From: Crotalaria pallida
Lineage: Eukaryota; Streptophyta; Magnoliopsida; Fabales; Fabaceae
Length of the DNA: 64,000 bases
Assembly: GCA_037953625.1 (NCBI GenBank)
Contig: CM075652.1
Location: 53,623,501 to 53,687,500 of the forward strand
Reading direction: 5' to 3'
Position 1 is the stretch's first letter. The number at the start of each line of letters is the position of its first letter. Shown piece after piece: positions 21,316 through 33,301 of the stretch. The position numbers and the translations under genes are program-made. Under the pieces are notes generated by a model. The model did no database searches and was not told the origin of the DNA. It was given only the letters and a program-made list of their open reading frames with translations.

Positions 21316-22897
21316 TGTTAGTTCCATGATGAACATGATGAATGTTTTGATAATGACAAAGTGTTTTTGAACAAGCTACAAGTGTTGATCAAGTTTCAAG
21401 CTCAACAAGCAACAACAAACATCAAATGAAGAAGAGAGAAAGCAAGCTCATGAAGACCTAAGTTTGAGTGTATTTGTATTTCTTTTATATTTTGCCTCTC
21501 AAGCTTCATAGGTTTTTTATTTGGGTAGATTATTATAGAGGGTAGTGAATCTCATTCATAAGTCATGATTTAATCATAATTTGAGTTTTCATTTAACCTA
21601 GAATCAATAGGTGGCTTAAAGGTTTTAAAGGAAAGGTTGGATTTTGAGAAAACAAGTTTTGAACATGTGCAGTACCAACTTAATCGATTAAGTGACTAAC
21701 TTAATCGAGTACTACTCGAGTAGTCTGCAACTTAATCGATTAAGTACTGCTGAACTGATTTTTAAAATACGTTTTTCACTTCTCAAAATCAGTTTTCAAG
21801 TGCTACAACTTTTGGGTATTCTATAAAAACCTTTTCCTATTATTTGTGATCAATTAGAATCATTTCATACAAGTTTTACAAAGAATCAAGCCACTCTATT
21901 CTCTCTCAATTTCAAAGATCAAAGCTTTTCTATTTTTATATTCTTTGATCAAGAACCTTTGAATCTCTTATTGTGAATTGTCATAGCTATTGATTGAGAT
22001 TCATTAGGATTGTTATGTGTATTCATTGAGTTGTAATCTTTGCAAGAAGGCAAGCCACTACAACAAACAAGAAGCCTTGGTGTGTCGATTTTATCATCAA
22101 GCAAGTGCATTCTTATTGAAGAAGAAGTAGAAGTCTTGGTTGTGAATCAAGCAAGTGAAGCCTTGGTGTGTGGTTTATCATCAAGCAATTGAAGACTTGT
22201 TGTGTCGATTATCAACAAGGGGTAGAGGTTAGATTAGAGAGAAGATCAATAGGATTACAAGGCAAGGGTGTCGGTTATCTCTTGTAAGCTAGCAAGAAGG
22301 GAGTCTTGTGAGGCAATCACTTGTAATTTGAGAACTCTAATTCCTCATAGTGAAGAATCTCTCTTGGTTGAAGAGGGGACTGGATGTAGCTTTCAAGCGA
22401 GTGAAAGTGAACCAGGATAAATCACTGTGTCGTATCTCTAAACCCTTACTCTTTATATTCAAGTCATTTGATTGCGTTCTTGGTTGAAAACCTAGAAAGA
22501 TTGATTTTCATAATTGATTGAATTGAATCTTTAATTGTTAAAATTGATAAAGGGAAAATCATTTTCATAACTAGGTTAATCAATAAGAATATAGGTGTTA
22601 ATCATTTCCGTTGAATCTCTGATCTTTCGTGTGAATTGATTGATTTTCGTATGCGAATGAAAACTTGATTTTTCTGGTTTCTGCAAGTAATACTCGAGTA
22701 CACGACTTGCTTAATCGAGTATATTGCAGGTTAATCGATTAAGTGCTGTAGAATTTGCAAAAATCATTTGTTTTGATTGTTTCGATTTGTTTCATTCGAA
22801 AATCTTTCAAGGTAGCTTCAACACCTATTCAACCCCCCCTTCTAGGTGTTTTCCTAGGGTTCCTAAGTCTCTCCAACCATCAATTGCGGTTTCCTCA
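21316..22897 (+). repeat. 5' LTR of Copia H
   Basis: It starts TGTTAGTTCC and ends TTTCCTCA. CG-core motifs lie at 21683 (ATCGAT), 21704 (ATCGAG), 21715 (CTCGAG) and 21735 (ATCGAT), upstream of the TATA box TATAAAAA (21822). Another group lies at 22693 (CTCGAG), 22714 (ATCGAG) and 22734 (ATCGAT). Spacings are 20 or 21 bp except 21704 to 21715. Confidence 0.93.
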
Positions 22898-22899
22898 AT

Positions 22900-22911
22900 T
22901 GGTATCAGAGC
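22900..22911 (+). other. Primer binding site of Copia H
   Basis: TGGTATCAGAGC starts two bases after the LTR end. Confidence 0.95.
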
Positions 22912-22969
22912 TCGGTCGAAAGACACGAGCATAAGAGCTTTTTCGTAAAGATCCTTTAAGAAAATCGCA

Positions 22970-24760
22970 ATGGGTTCCACGAATCCCTTTGGTGGTGAAG
23001 GTGCTTCAATAAATCGTCCTCCATTGTTTACCGGAGAAGGCTATGCATATTGGAAAGTTAGAATGAAAATCTTTATCCAAGCCATAGATAGTGAAATTTG
23101 GAAAGTAGTTGAAAAAGGTCCTCATATCCCCTCTAGTTTAGTTGAAGGTGTAGAACAATTGATCCCTGAGGATAAGTGGAAGGATGATGATAGAAAGAAA
23201 GTTCAATATGATTATAAAGCAAAGAATATCATTACCTCCGCTTTATCCTATGACGAGTTCTTTAGAGTTTCTCAATGTTCTAGTGCCAAAGAAATGTGGG
23301 ACACTTTACAAGTGACTCATGAAGGAACTAGTGAGGTTAGGAGAGCTAGATTGAATGCTTTGATGCGTGAATATGAATTATTTACTATGCTTCCAAATGA
23401 ATCTATAAATGATATGCAAAAGCGTTTTACTCACATTATAAATCATTTACTTGCTCTTGGTAAAACCTTTCTTCAAGGTGAACTTTCTAACAAAGTGTTG
23501 AGATGTTTAGACAGGAATTGGCAACCAAAAGTAATGGCTATTGTTGAATCTAAGAATTTGGATGCTATGGATCTAGAAACACTCTTTGGAAAGCTTCAAG
23601 AACATGAAATGGAGCTTGGACGATTAAGTATCAATGAAGAGTCGGATAAGAACAAATCAAGGAAAGGACTTGCTCTTAGAGTCAAAAGTGCATATAAAAA
23701 GAAAGATAGTTCCGATGATGATGATAGTGAAGATTCCGATTCCGATGTTGATGAAAAAGACATGAAACTTTTGTTAAAAGAGTTTGACAAGTTTCTAAGG
23801 AGAAAAGGAAGGTTGAACAAGGACAAAAGTAAAGAGAAGGATTCCCCACACTAAAAGACCAAAACTTCAAAAGAAGGTGTAGTTTGCCATGAATGTGGAA
23901 AACCGGGACATCTCAAGTATTCATGCTCTAGGTATCTCAAGAAGAAGGAGAAAGACAAGAAAAATTCTAAATCTAAAAGAGCATACATAGTTTGGGATAG
24001 TGATGAAGATAACAAGAAAAGCACATCGAGTAGTTCTTCGGATGATGAAGAAGCCGCTTGTCTCAACTTGATAACTCTAGTAGATGATGAAGAACAAAGT
24101 TCAAATGATGAATCAAGTTATCAAAGCGAGGATAACAATGTAAGTGAATCTAAATCCGAAATTTCTTCTAAATATGAATTGTTACATAATGCTTATGAAG
24201 AAATGTATGAACAACTTGAAAAACTAGCTTTGAAAAACATTGAAAGAAAGAAGATCATTTTGAAACATCAAAAAGAGATTTTAGAACTTCAAAAACAAGT
24301 TGATGAGCTTAATCTTGAAAATGAAACTCTTGATCTTATATATGCTAGTTCTTCTTGTGATTGTGCTAGTAGAGTGAATGTTGTGGTTGATTGTGAGAGT
24401 TGCAAGTTGCTCAAGGATGAAAATGCTATTTTGAAAAATAAGCTTGCAAGTTTCACCATTTGTGATATTAGATTGTGCACATTGTTAAATTTTCAAAGAG
24501 AAAATTCAAACAAGTTTGGTTTGGGTTATACTAATGCTAAGAGTAAATCTCATAGAAATGTTGTTGATTTTTCTAAAGTTGATTTTTCAAATCCTCCAAC
24601 ATGTTTCTATTGTGGTACTCATGGACATACTTCAAATGTGTGTTATGTTAAAGTGCATGGTATACCTAAAGGAGATTTTGTTTGGATGAAAAAGGGTGAA
24701 AGTCCCTACACTAACAAAAATGGATCCAAAACCATTTGGATACCAAAAAGCAAAGCATGA
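22970..24760 (+). pseudogene. Sirevirus-type gag of Copia H (one stop codon)
   Basis: The frame starts at the ATG at 22970. Residues about 10-240 form the Copia gag (UBN2-type) domain, with YWKVRMKIFIQ, WDTLQVTHEGT, RFTHIINHLLALGK and CLDRNWQPKV. A Ser/Asp acidic stretch follows. A TAA at 23852-23854 interrupts the frame, which continues without shift to a TGA at 24758-24760. The downstream part holds the CCHC knuckle CHECGKPGHLKYSC, a coiled-coil-like Lys/Leu/Glu segment and a second C-C-H-C group (CFYCGTHGHTSNVC). Total about 596 codons, typical of long Sirevirus gags. No pol follows. Confidence 0.88.
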
Positions 24761-24804
24761 TTGTTTTGTAGGTTTGATTGAAGATGCAAATGAATGACAC
24801 ATGC

Positions 24805-25240
24805 CCTCAATTGGTCTCAACTATAAATGTCTATATTCACATCTTCAATTGGTATCACACTTGCATCTCAAGTGAATGTCCTACAAAGTGGTAATATTTG
24901 ATATTGATATATTATCTCAATTGGTATCTTCTCAATTGATATTACTTTTCTAAATGTTTAGTTAATTCAATTTGTATCATTGAGAGATTATTAGTTGATT
25001 ATCATGCTTTTGTGATTATTGATACTTCTTTACAATTGATATCTTCTTTGTTAAGTGATATTATGATCTTTTTAGTTCTGAATTGGTATTATATTTCATT
25101 GTTATATTCTCTTACCAATTGATATCACATTTCAAAGTATAGCTCTATTGTATTTGTTCAATTGGTATCAATGTTGTGAAGAAATGATCATTGATTTCTT
25201 ACCTTGGCTTAGATGTTATATTTCAATTGGTATATATTAC
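24805..25240 (+). repeat. PBS-like TCAATTGGTATC repeats in Copia H
   Basis: About ten copies or near copies of TCAATTGGTATC occur between gag and the polypurine region (near 24809, 24845, 24916, 24931, 24968, 25032, 25079, 25114, 25159, 25222). The motif equals the LTR-PBS junction of the same element (CCTCAATTGGTATC at 22892). The rest of this noncoding stretch is AT-rich. Confidence 0.65.
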
Positions 25241-25253
25241 TTTTTGATAATGC

Positions 25254-25561
25254 CAAAGGGGGAGAAATATGATGTTTTGAATTGAATGAAATGTTTCTCA
25301 AAGGGGGAGAAATGGTAAGTTTTCAAAACATGGGAGAAATATGATATTATATTTGGAGAAAGGTTGTTTTGTTGTTTTTATGTAGGTTGAGCTATGTTGT
25401 TTAAGATAGGGGGAGAATCAAGCTTCTATCTCAATTGGATTCAAGTGTTAAAGCATTGATTGAGGGGGAGAAAGAGTCTTCTCAAGTGATCAAATGTTTC
25501 AAGCATCAACAACTTCAAGCGATTTCAAAACATGGGTTGTTATTTTCAAAAAGGGGGAGAT
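25254..25561 (+). promoter_or_regulatory. Multiplied polypurine tracts of Copia H
   Basis: AAAGGGGGAG-type tracts occur about five times, the last (AAAAGGGGGAGAT) directly before the 3' LTR. Multiplied polypurine tracts are a described hallmark of Sireviruses. Confidence 0.8.
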
Positions 25562-27146
25562 TGTTAGTTCCATGATGAACATGATGAATGTTTTGATAAT
25601 GACAAAGTGTTTTTGAACAAGCTACAAGTGTTGATCAAGTTTCAAGCTCAACAAGCAACAACAAACATCAAATGAAGAAGAGAGAAAGCAAGCTCATGAA
25701 GACCTAAGTTTGAGTGTATTTGTATTTCTTTTATCTTTTGCCTCTCAAGCTTCATAGGTTTTTTATTTGGGTAGATTATTATAGAGGGTAGTGAATCTCA
25801 TTCATAAGTCATGATTTAATCATAATTTGAGTTTTCACTTAACCTAGAATCAATAGGTGGCTTAAAGGTTTTAAAGGAAAGGTTGGATTTTGAGAAAACA
25901 AGTTTTGAACATGTGCAGTACCAACTTAATCGATTAAGTGACTAACTTAATCGAGTACTACTCGAGTAGTCTGCAACTTAATCGATTAAGTACTGCTGAA
26001 CTGATTTTTAAAATACGTTTTTCACTTCTCAAAATCAGTTTTCAAGTGCTACAACTTTTGGGTATTCTATAAAAACCTTTTCCTATTATTTGTGATCAAT
26101 TAGAATCATTTCATACAAGTTTTACAAAGAATCAAGCCACTCTATTCTCTCTCAATTTCAAAGATCAAAGCTTTTCTATTTTTATATTCTTTGATCAAGA
26201 ACCTTTGAATCTCTTATTGTGAATTGTCATAGCTATTGATTGAGATTCATTAGGATTGTTATGTGTATTCATTGAGTTGTAATCTTTGCAAGAAGGCAAG
26301 CCACTACAACAAACAAGAAGCCTTGGTGTGTCGATTTTATCATCAAGCAAGTGCATTCTTATTGAAGAAGAAGAAGAAGAAGTCTTGGTTGTGAATCAAG
26401 CAAGTGAAGCCTTGGTGTGTGGTTTATCATCAAGCAATTGAAGACTTGTTGTGTCGATTATCAACAAGGGGTAGAGGTTAGATTAGAGAGAAGATCAATA
26501 GGATTACAAGGCAAGGGTGTCGGTTATCTCTTGTAAGCTAGCAAGAAGGGAGTCTTGTGAGGCAATCACTTGTAATTTGAGAACTCTAATTCCTCATAGT
26601 GAAGAATCTCTCTTGGTTGAAGAGGGGACTGGATGTAGCTTTCAAGCGGGTGAAAGTGAACCAGGATAAATCACTGTGTCGTATCTCTAAACCCTTACTC
26701 TTTATATTCAAGTCATTTGATTGCGTTCTTGGTTGAAAACCTAGAAAGATTGATTTTCATAATTGATTGAATTGAATCTTTAATTGTTCAAATTGATAAA
26801 GGGAAAATCATTTTCATAACTAGGTTAATCAATAAGAATATAGGTGTTAATCATTTCCGCTGAATCTCTGATCTTTCGTGTGAATTGATTGATTTTCGTA
26901 TGCGAATGAAAACTTGATTTGTCTGGTTTCTGCAAGTAATACTCGAGTACACGACTTGCTTAATCGAGTATATTGCAAGTTAATCGATTAAGTGCTGTAG
27001 AATTTGCAAAAATCATTTGTTTTGATTGTTTCGATTTGTTTCATTCGAAAATCTTTCAAGGTAGCTTCAACACCTATTCAACCCCCCCTTCTAGGTGTTT
27101 TCCTAGGGTTCCTAAGTCTCTCCAACCATCAATTGCGGTTTCCTCA
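25562..27146 (+). repeat. 3' LTR of Copia H
   Basis: A near-identical copy of 21316-22897 with the same palindromes. It ends TTTCCTCA before the duplicated target acgga. Confidence 0.93.
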
Positions 27147-27151
27147 ACGGA

Positions 27152-27594
27152 GGCGTCTGCTAGGGCTCACAGCCGACCCTTACCCATGGAGCCTTTCTTC
27201 GTTGGGATCGGAGTAGAGAGACCCAAATCTTCAAATGCGAAGAGAGAGGGAGATTGACTTTGAGGAGGGAGAGGGAGAGAACAGCTATGGTGACGACTAT
27301 GGCGGTGAGAAGAAGAAGAAGAAGACGGCGGTGAGCACAGCGAAGAGAAGAAACTTTAAAAAAAAAAGAAGAAACACGAAGAAGATAACGTAGAAAAGCG
27401 AAACTAACCTAATGTTGATGGTGGCGGCGGCGTGGCGCGTGGCTTGGTGATGGCGGCGTGTCGTGGTGGTGGTGGCGGCATGAGTAGTGGTCTTCGAAGA
27501 AGAAGAAGAAGAAGGACTGTACAATTCGTAGGAAGAAATAAAACTAATAGGGTTGGGGGTATTTACTTAAATAGCATTTTTAGCAACGGTTTTT
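27152..27594. other. CACTA right interior
   Basis: The continuation of the CACTA interior after the Copia H target site. It holds GAA and GGT/GGC simple repeats (about 27300-27520) and ends with the truncated subterminal repeat. No reliable gene. Confidence 0.6.
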
Positions 27595-29972
27595 AGCGAA
27601 ATCGGGAGTTAGATCGGCATTTTAAATGTTAGAAATCGACCGAAAAGAGAAAATTAGGAATTTATTATAGGATGCTAAGAAATTAAATTCCACCATTGGA
27701 TATGAAGTTTAAAGGGTTAAGAAGCTTGTCTAAAAATTTGGACCCGATCCGACGGTTAAAGAAAAAGTTATGGCGAATCGAAGGTTGAAAATTCTGACCC
27801 ACGCCCAGGCGCGCACCACTATTCATGGTGGCTGGGGCAGATAGTTTTACGCTCAGGCGCGCCATTCCGTGCGCCCAGGAGCGCCCTGCACGCACCATCC
27901 ATGCACCAGCCTCTGGTTGGCGCGCCAATTTCCTCCCCAATCAGCACCTGGTGCGGCGCCATGCACCAGGCGTGCGGTCACTGCGCCCAGGCGTGCTGTC
28001 ACTGCGCCCAGGCGCGCGCGCCACCAGATCAGATCTGGTGCGTCGAATCCAAGCTTGGGGCCAAAGTTTTGTTATGAGCCACACGATTTTGCTTGCTTCA
28101 AGGCAAGAAATAAGACTCCAAAACATATCACTCCATCACACTTCATCACCAACATCAAACCATCATCTTCATCATTTCTCTCAACCCCAAGAACAAGGTT
28201 CCATCATCTCTTCTCATCACATACACTTGGTTTTGAGCAAATCAAACTCAAAACCATCAAACTCCATCAAGCTAGCACCATCGAAATAGGTTGAAGCTCC
28301 TTCCCTCTTCTCCCTCTACCTCACGAGTTGTCCCTCCCTTCTCCCTCTTAGATTTCAAGCTCATCATCAATTGGGTAAGTGAAATCTTATGTTAAGCCAT
28401 GATTCTAATCCTTTCTCTTTCACTCATAAAAGTTGCACTTGCTTAGGGTTTTCTTGTCCCCTTGATTATGTAGAGTCTCAATTTCATGCCATCAAATCAA
28501 GACCAAGAGAAGGGCAAAAATCAACCATCTTGTACTCCCCCAAATAGAGTTGTTTATCATCACTTGATTATATCCTTGTTGAGGTGGCAAGAAAGGCTTA
28601 GGAAAGTCAAGGTCCCAAGGTTTTGAGCTACGGCACACAAAGGTTTCCTTACTTCTTGCTACTTTGAGGTAAGGAGTGGGTATTAGTGAGTATTACCATA
28701 CTCTGGGGTTTAGTTTACGATATGTATATAATGGGTACTAAGTATTATTTGTTAGTGAGTATAATGCATCATAGGGTAGTTAATCAATAGAACTTATGAA
28801 TTAAGGATAATGGTGATGATATTAATAAAAGGTTGAATTGTGCTAATTAAATTATAAGATATAATTGTGATGATTTGATAATGTAAAAGTGTAATGTTGT
28901 GATTAATTTTGAGCAATGTACTTGTTAAGAAGTTAAGTGGTCTTCTGGAAAATGTATTGGTTAATATGATGAAGAGGGAATGTTATTATAAGGAATGAAA
29001 ATTAATGTACCCGGACGCAGTAAGACGTGATCGCGCGTGGGTGCGAACGCAGTAGGTCGTGACCAGGGGAGAGTGAAACTATACCCGGACGCAGTAAGAC
29101 GTGACCGCGCATGGGTGCGGACGCAGTAGGTCGTGACCAGGGACAGAATGAAATGAATATACCCGGATGCAGTAAGTCGTGACCAGCACATTAGTGCGGA
29201 CGCAGTAGGTCGTGACCAGGGACAGAATAAAAAGTAATGTGAATATAACGGAAGAGAATAGAATAAAAGACTTGATAAAAATATTGATTAAGAACAAAGA
29301 GGAAATAAATGGATTGTGAAGCTAATGAATATTTTGTGAATGATTAGCGATGTGTAAGACTTTGTTATGTTTTGATTTGAATGTTAATTATGTTTGGCTT
29401 AGTATAGCATTATGTCGTATATGGAAACTGCTTCCCCATTTTATGTGTAATACTCACTCCTTACCATTTCCATAGGTACTGAGGAAGAGTTTGCACTTGA
29501 TCAGACCGAGCAGGAGTACTCTCCCTCACAGGGAGAGTAGGTTACTTATATATGTAGGACATCGGAATGTCCTGGGCCCGATGATGTGATTTGATTCATT
29601 TTTTTTGTGTATATTGTACATAGTTTTTGGGGGCCCAGGACGACTCCTTTTGGGTAGGAGTCTTATTTTGGGGAAATGACTATTTTCCATAACTTGTTTA
29701 TATAACTGCTGGAACTCTGATGTCTTATACTTTGCTATTCTGATGTGTGCACGATGTTGCACTAGTTGTGATATATGTATATAGCCCTGTGACTTCTGGA
29801 ATTTGAAAATGTTAATGTTTATCAGGTTACAAGAAAACCAGAATTTCGGGAAAGTCAGAAAAACAAACGAAACTCCGTCCGTTTGACGGGAGATTTTTAT
29901 AAGTTAAAAAGAAAATTTTAATTTCACTATTTTACTAAGGGTATTTAAGGGTAATTAAGTATAGGTGTTACA
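27595..29972 (+). repeat. LTR A, right fragment or second copy
   Basis: It begins AGCGAAATCGGG (equivalent to 18875) and ends GGTGTTACA, near-identical to 317-2658. It repeats the palindrome block, the donors, the tandem array (about 29008-29226), the acceptor (about 29474) and the hairpins. Because about 375 bp overlap the left fragment, it is either a second LTR brought in by recombination or the product of a complex insertion, not simply the other half of one LTR. Confidence 0.88.
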
Positions 29973-31329
29973 TAGTGCATCTGATGCACCCTGGTGCGCC
30001 TAGGTGCACCGGCTCGTGCCTGGGCGCATCGAAAGCCCCGATACTCCGATTTTCGCACATTTTAACTCGATTCGAATGTTCCTAACCCTTCCTAACACTA
30101 AATCAAACATGCACAACAATAAATTACATTCCAAACATCAAAATCATAATTCCATAATATCAAACACATAATTATCAAAACACGGAAATTAAGCGAAACT
30201 ACGAACGAACCTTAGGCTGTACCCTTTTTAACACTCGATCTTACTCACCCAACTTACGACGACTCTGGAACCTTACTAATCTAAGGCTAACAACACTCGA
30301 GGCATAACCACGCGGTCGGATGACATCCAAACGCCTCCTAAAGTCTATCACCTTCCGGAGCTCCGTCGAAACACGATTTTGAAGGAATTCTCAAAGTACT
30401 AATACTAAAAGCCAACTCTTGCACTCGAAACTCATTCCTAGAATTCTCTAACCAAACACTCGACCAAGATCAATACACTAAGAACGCCCACTCGAACACT
30501 TGCAACCCCGGCACTCTAAGGCCTAACACAAAGTCCTAATCGCGCATTCACAACCACACACACATCCAAAGCATTCAAACATATGCAACAACTCTAGTCG
30601 AGCAATTACCGCACCACAAGCTCATCAAAATATTCAAAAACCAGTTCACATACACATCAAGTACATTCATCGACCACAACACATTTACCAGTCGTTTCAT
30701 ACAATAAAATTACATATATTCCCTCCCACGTAAACATATATATATATATATATATATACAATATCTGTTATATATTTTTTTATTATTATTAGTTTAAAAA
30801 CCAAACAAACAAACAATCTTTAAATTTCAATTTCACTAACTTTAAGCACATTAAGGTAAGAATTGCTAAAATAAATTAATTTTTGTGGTTTCGATAACCG
30901 TTTATCACTACATTAATTGTGCGACAGAGTACACTTGTCAGTGTTCCAACTTTTACTTTATAATTTCTATTAATAACAAATATGACCACAAAAAAATAGT
31001 GAAAACAATTATTTATTATTATTTCACCATTTGTAAAAAAATAAAAATAGGAAATAGGAAATGAATATGAAAACTGGGAATTCCATTCATTTTTAATAAA
31101 AACTGAAAAAGAAAACAAGTGATCATAAGTATAAATATTAATATTTTAAAAAATTAGAAAATTTTCTAGTAAAGCATAAACATTCGATACATTATATAAT
31201 TTAAAATTTCCGTTAGTCAACTAATTATTTGACATTAATTTCAATAAAAAAATTATATTGTCAGGAAATCAGTGGAATATGGGTTTACATTTATTAGACG
31301 GAATTTATTTTATGGATACTAGTACTATA
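29973..31329. repeat. Degenerate LTR-like sequence, probably minus strand
   Basis: The first 60 bp contain GGTGCGCC and GGTGCACC with GGGCGC, resembling the reverse of the GC-rich promoter block of LTR A. The following 700 bp are CA-rich and noncoding. A TA microsatellite lies at about 30736-30759. From 30840 the sequence is AT-rich without features. No termini could be set. Confidence 0.35.
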
Positions 31330-31865
31330 TGTAACACTCCTTCTTATAGATCCATGTTGATAAAAAGAATTGCTCTTATTATCTTTGGTAAAAGTTTATG
31401 GACTTGATTGAGTAAAGATTTAATTAAAAATCCTTTTATTAGCCTTTGTAAAATACTTGGTGTTTATTTGCAATTAGTAAAAACCTTACCTTTATCATTT
31501 CATGAAAATATTATTTATTAAAGCGTGAAACCACGTTTATCAGAGTAAGCGGAAATTAGAGACCTTGACTTGATAACTCACATTTAATACTAGTGAAGAA
31601 AACATAAACATAACTATATATATATGATCATCATAAAAAGAGTCATCAACATCAGAGTCAAAGTCGAGGTAGCAGGTTTATACAAAATACAAGTCCATAA
31701 TATAAGACCACCTCACTGAGATCTCTCAAAATATGTACAATATATATATATATATATATAGAGCAAAATATGAAATCCCAGAAGTGGTCCAGCAATCCTC
31801 CTCCATAGCATGATCTCCAAGTCTCCAGCAGCTGCTCCACCCGTCCCACATCCTAACCATCTATA

Positions 31866-32351
31866 CTATGCATCACCTGGTGGATCCCCAACTCCCCACT
31901 GGCTCCCAGTGGAGTACTCGACTGGCTCATCCTCGCTCTCACCCTCTTCCGGATCCTCCTCTACCTCCTCTGACTAAGTGGGTGCCCCACCACTGGGCAC
32001 TGGGTCAGCTGAGGGAATCCCATGAACCGGACTCATCGGACGAGGTATAGGAGTCTCCTCTCGAACCACTCGAGAAGCAGAAGGGTGAGATCGAGTAGCG
32101 GCTCGAAAACGAAAGGAATGAAAACGACGAGCAGGTCGAGTCGGGGGTGGTCCATGATAAGTATAGAAAGGGGGTACATGCAAAGTATAGATAATAGGGA
32201 TGCGAAACCTACGAGGACGGACACGAGCCAAAGGGTTGGGGTGATATAGAGTCACCTCCACCTCGCCCTCATAAGTGGCTCGATGGTCCTCGTAGTACCA
32301 CACTCCACTAGGGAGCGGGCGCATCTCGATGCAAGCTAGATAGCGTGCCAT
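31866..32351 (-). pseudogene. LTR-encoded accessory ORF of LTR C (one stop)
   Basis: This is the homologue of the element B ORF. The ATG (32351) is preceded by the same acceptor plus GTG. Shared blocks include CIE-RPLPSG, YEDHR, EGEVE, HPNPL, RPRRFRIPIIYT and HVPPFYTYHGPPP, then Arg/His-rich sequence and an acidic tail (SEEVEEDPEEGESEDEP, then STGS). A single TAG at 31974-31976 interrupts it; homology continues in frame to a TAG at 31866-31868. Codon differences from B are mainly synonymous. Function unknown. Confidence 0.65.
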
Positions 32352-32564
32352 CACCTAACATGGGCAAAAAGGGGTAATCACATAATCCACATAATCGAAT
32401 AAGAATAAATAAAGCATGTAACAATATAAGTTACAACCATCCAATGCAAGTGCACATGTAAATGAATGAGTGTTTTCCAATTGTAACATTTCCATTAATT
32501 ATGAGTAATGCTGCATGTCTCCCAAATCCATTGTCCATTGAACGTTCATTCCAATAATTCGCAT

Positions 32565-32785
32565 ACATGACCAACATGTATTGTGGAACTGCTCGGATAG
32601 TGTGCACACAACGTCACCAAGACGTAACAACATTCCCAAATGCTGCCCACATTACCAAAATGTGTCATCGAGCCACTGCTCGGATAGTGTGCACACAACG
32701 TCACCAAGACGTAACAGCATTCCCAAATGCTGCCCACATTACCAAAATGTGTCATCGAGCCAGTTACCACCGAATTATCCCCAAC
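32565..32785 (-). promoter_or_regulatory. Hairpin array in LTR C
   Basis: Two near-identical units of about 90 bp, plus one flanking hairpin, contain TACATG-ACCAA-CATGTA, ACGTC-ACCAA-GACGT, GCATT-CCCA-AATGC and CACATT-ACCAA-AATGTG (plus-strand reading). Stems differ while loops keep a CCA core. The array lies about 210 bp upstream of the predicted acceptor on the sense strand. Confidence 0.65.
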
Positions 32786-33012
32786 CTTACACCATGCATG
32801 TATGCACATAAAATTATATACACAAGATTAACCAATAATCTTATTATGTGCATCCAATATTATTCCTTCAGTGAGTTAGACTGTTGTTAATATTTTCCCA
32901 ATCCTTTTATTGGAACATGAAACCTTTTCCTGTGAGCATAATTGATCTTAATCGATGTCCTATTGGGTATATTAAAAGAAAGTTAATTTTTTTCTGTCTC
33001 AGGTCCAAAATA

Positions 33013-33301
33013 CTCGAGTGAACCTATCAATACTCGAGTGTTCCTCAGTTTTATGAAAATACTCGAGTGTTCCTCACATTACTCGAGTGTTCATTCATTT
33101 TCCAGAAATACTTTGAAAATTCATTAGAATACTCGAGTGTTCTCCATGAAACTCGAGTGTTCTTAAGGTTTCCCAGAAATTCATTAAAAATTCCCAGAAT
33201 ACTCGAGTGTTCTATATGAATACTAGAGTGTTCTTGAGTTTCCCATAAAATCCAATTTCCAAAATAGGCCAAATACTCGAGTATTACCCATAATACTCGA
33301 G
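33013..33301 (-). promoter_or_regulatory. Intronic CTCGAG pairs, LTR C
   Basis: CTCGAG starts at 33013/33033, 33062/33082, 33132/33152, 33202 (with decayed CTAGAG at 33223) and 33276/33296. Pair spacings are 20 bp, and 21 for the decayed pair. Confidence 0.75.

Larger units (their letters stand above)
21316..27146 (+). mobile_element. Copia element H, Sirevirus-like, gag-only
   Basis: LTRs at 21316-22897 and 25562-27146 (about 1.58 kb) are flanked by acgga (21311-21315 and 27147-27151). The LTRs differ at about eight bases plus a 3-bp repeat change, so insertion is recent. The 2.66-kb internal region holds a PBS, gag and a noncoding tail ending in a polypurine tract; protease, integrase, RT and RNase H are absent. 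It must have been mobilised in trans. Confidence 0.93.
19252..27594. mobile_element. CACTA-type DNA transposon derivative, right end truncated
   Basis: The left end CACTACAACA is the family's signature terminus. It is followed by dense subterminal copies of GCAACGGTTTT in both orientations (to about 19780). The right side ends TTTAGCAACGGTTTTT at 27594, which matches an internal subterminal repeat (around 19290-19305) rather than the terminus, so some tens of bases including the right CACTA end are missing. No transposase is recognisable. The interior carries splice-competent fragments resembling host genes and the Copia insertion H. Confidence 0.8.

Noticed and set aside
24801..24900. Remnant pol gene after Copia H gag
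   Set aside because: No protease, integrase or RT motif in any frame; the stretch is AT-rich with PBS-like repeats.
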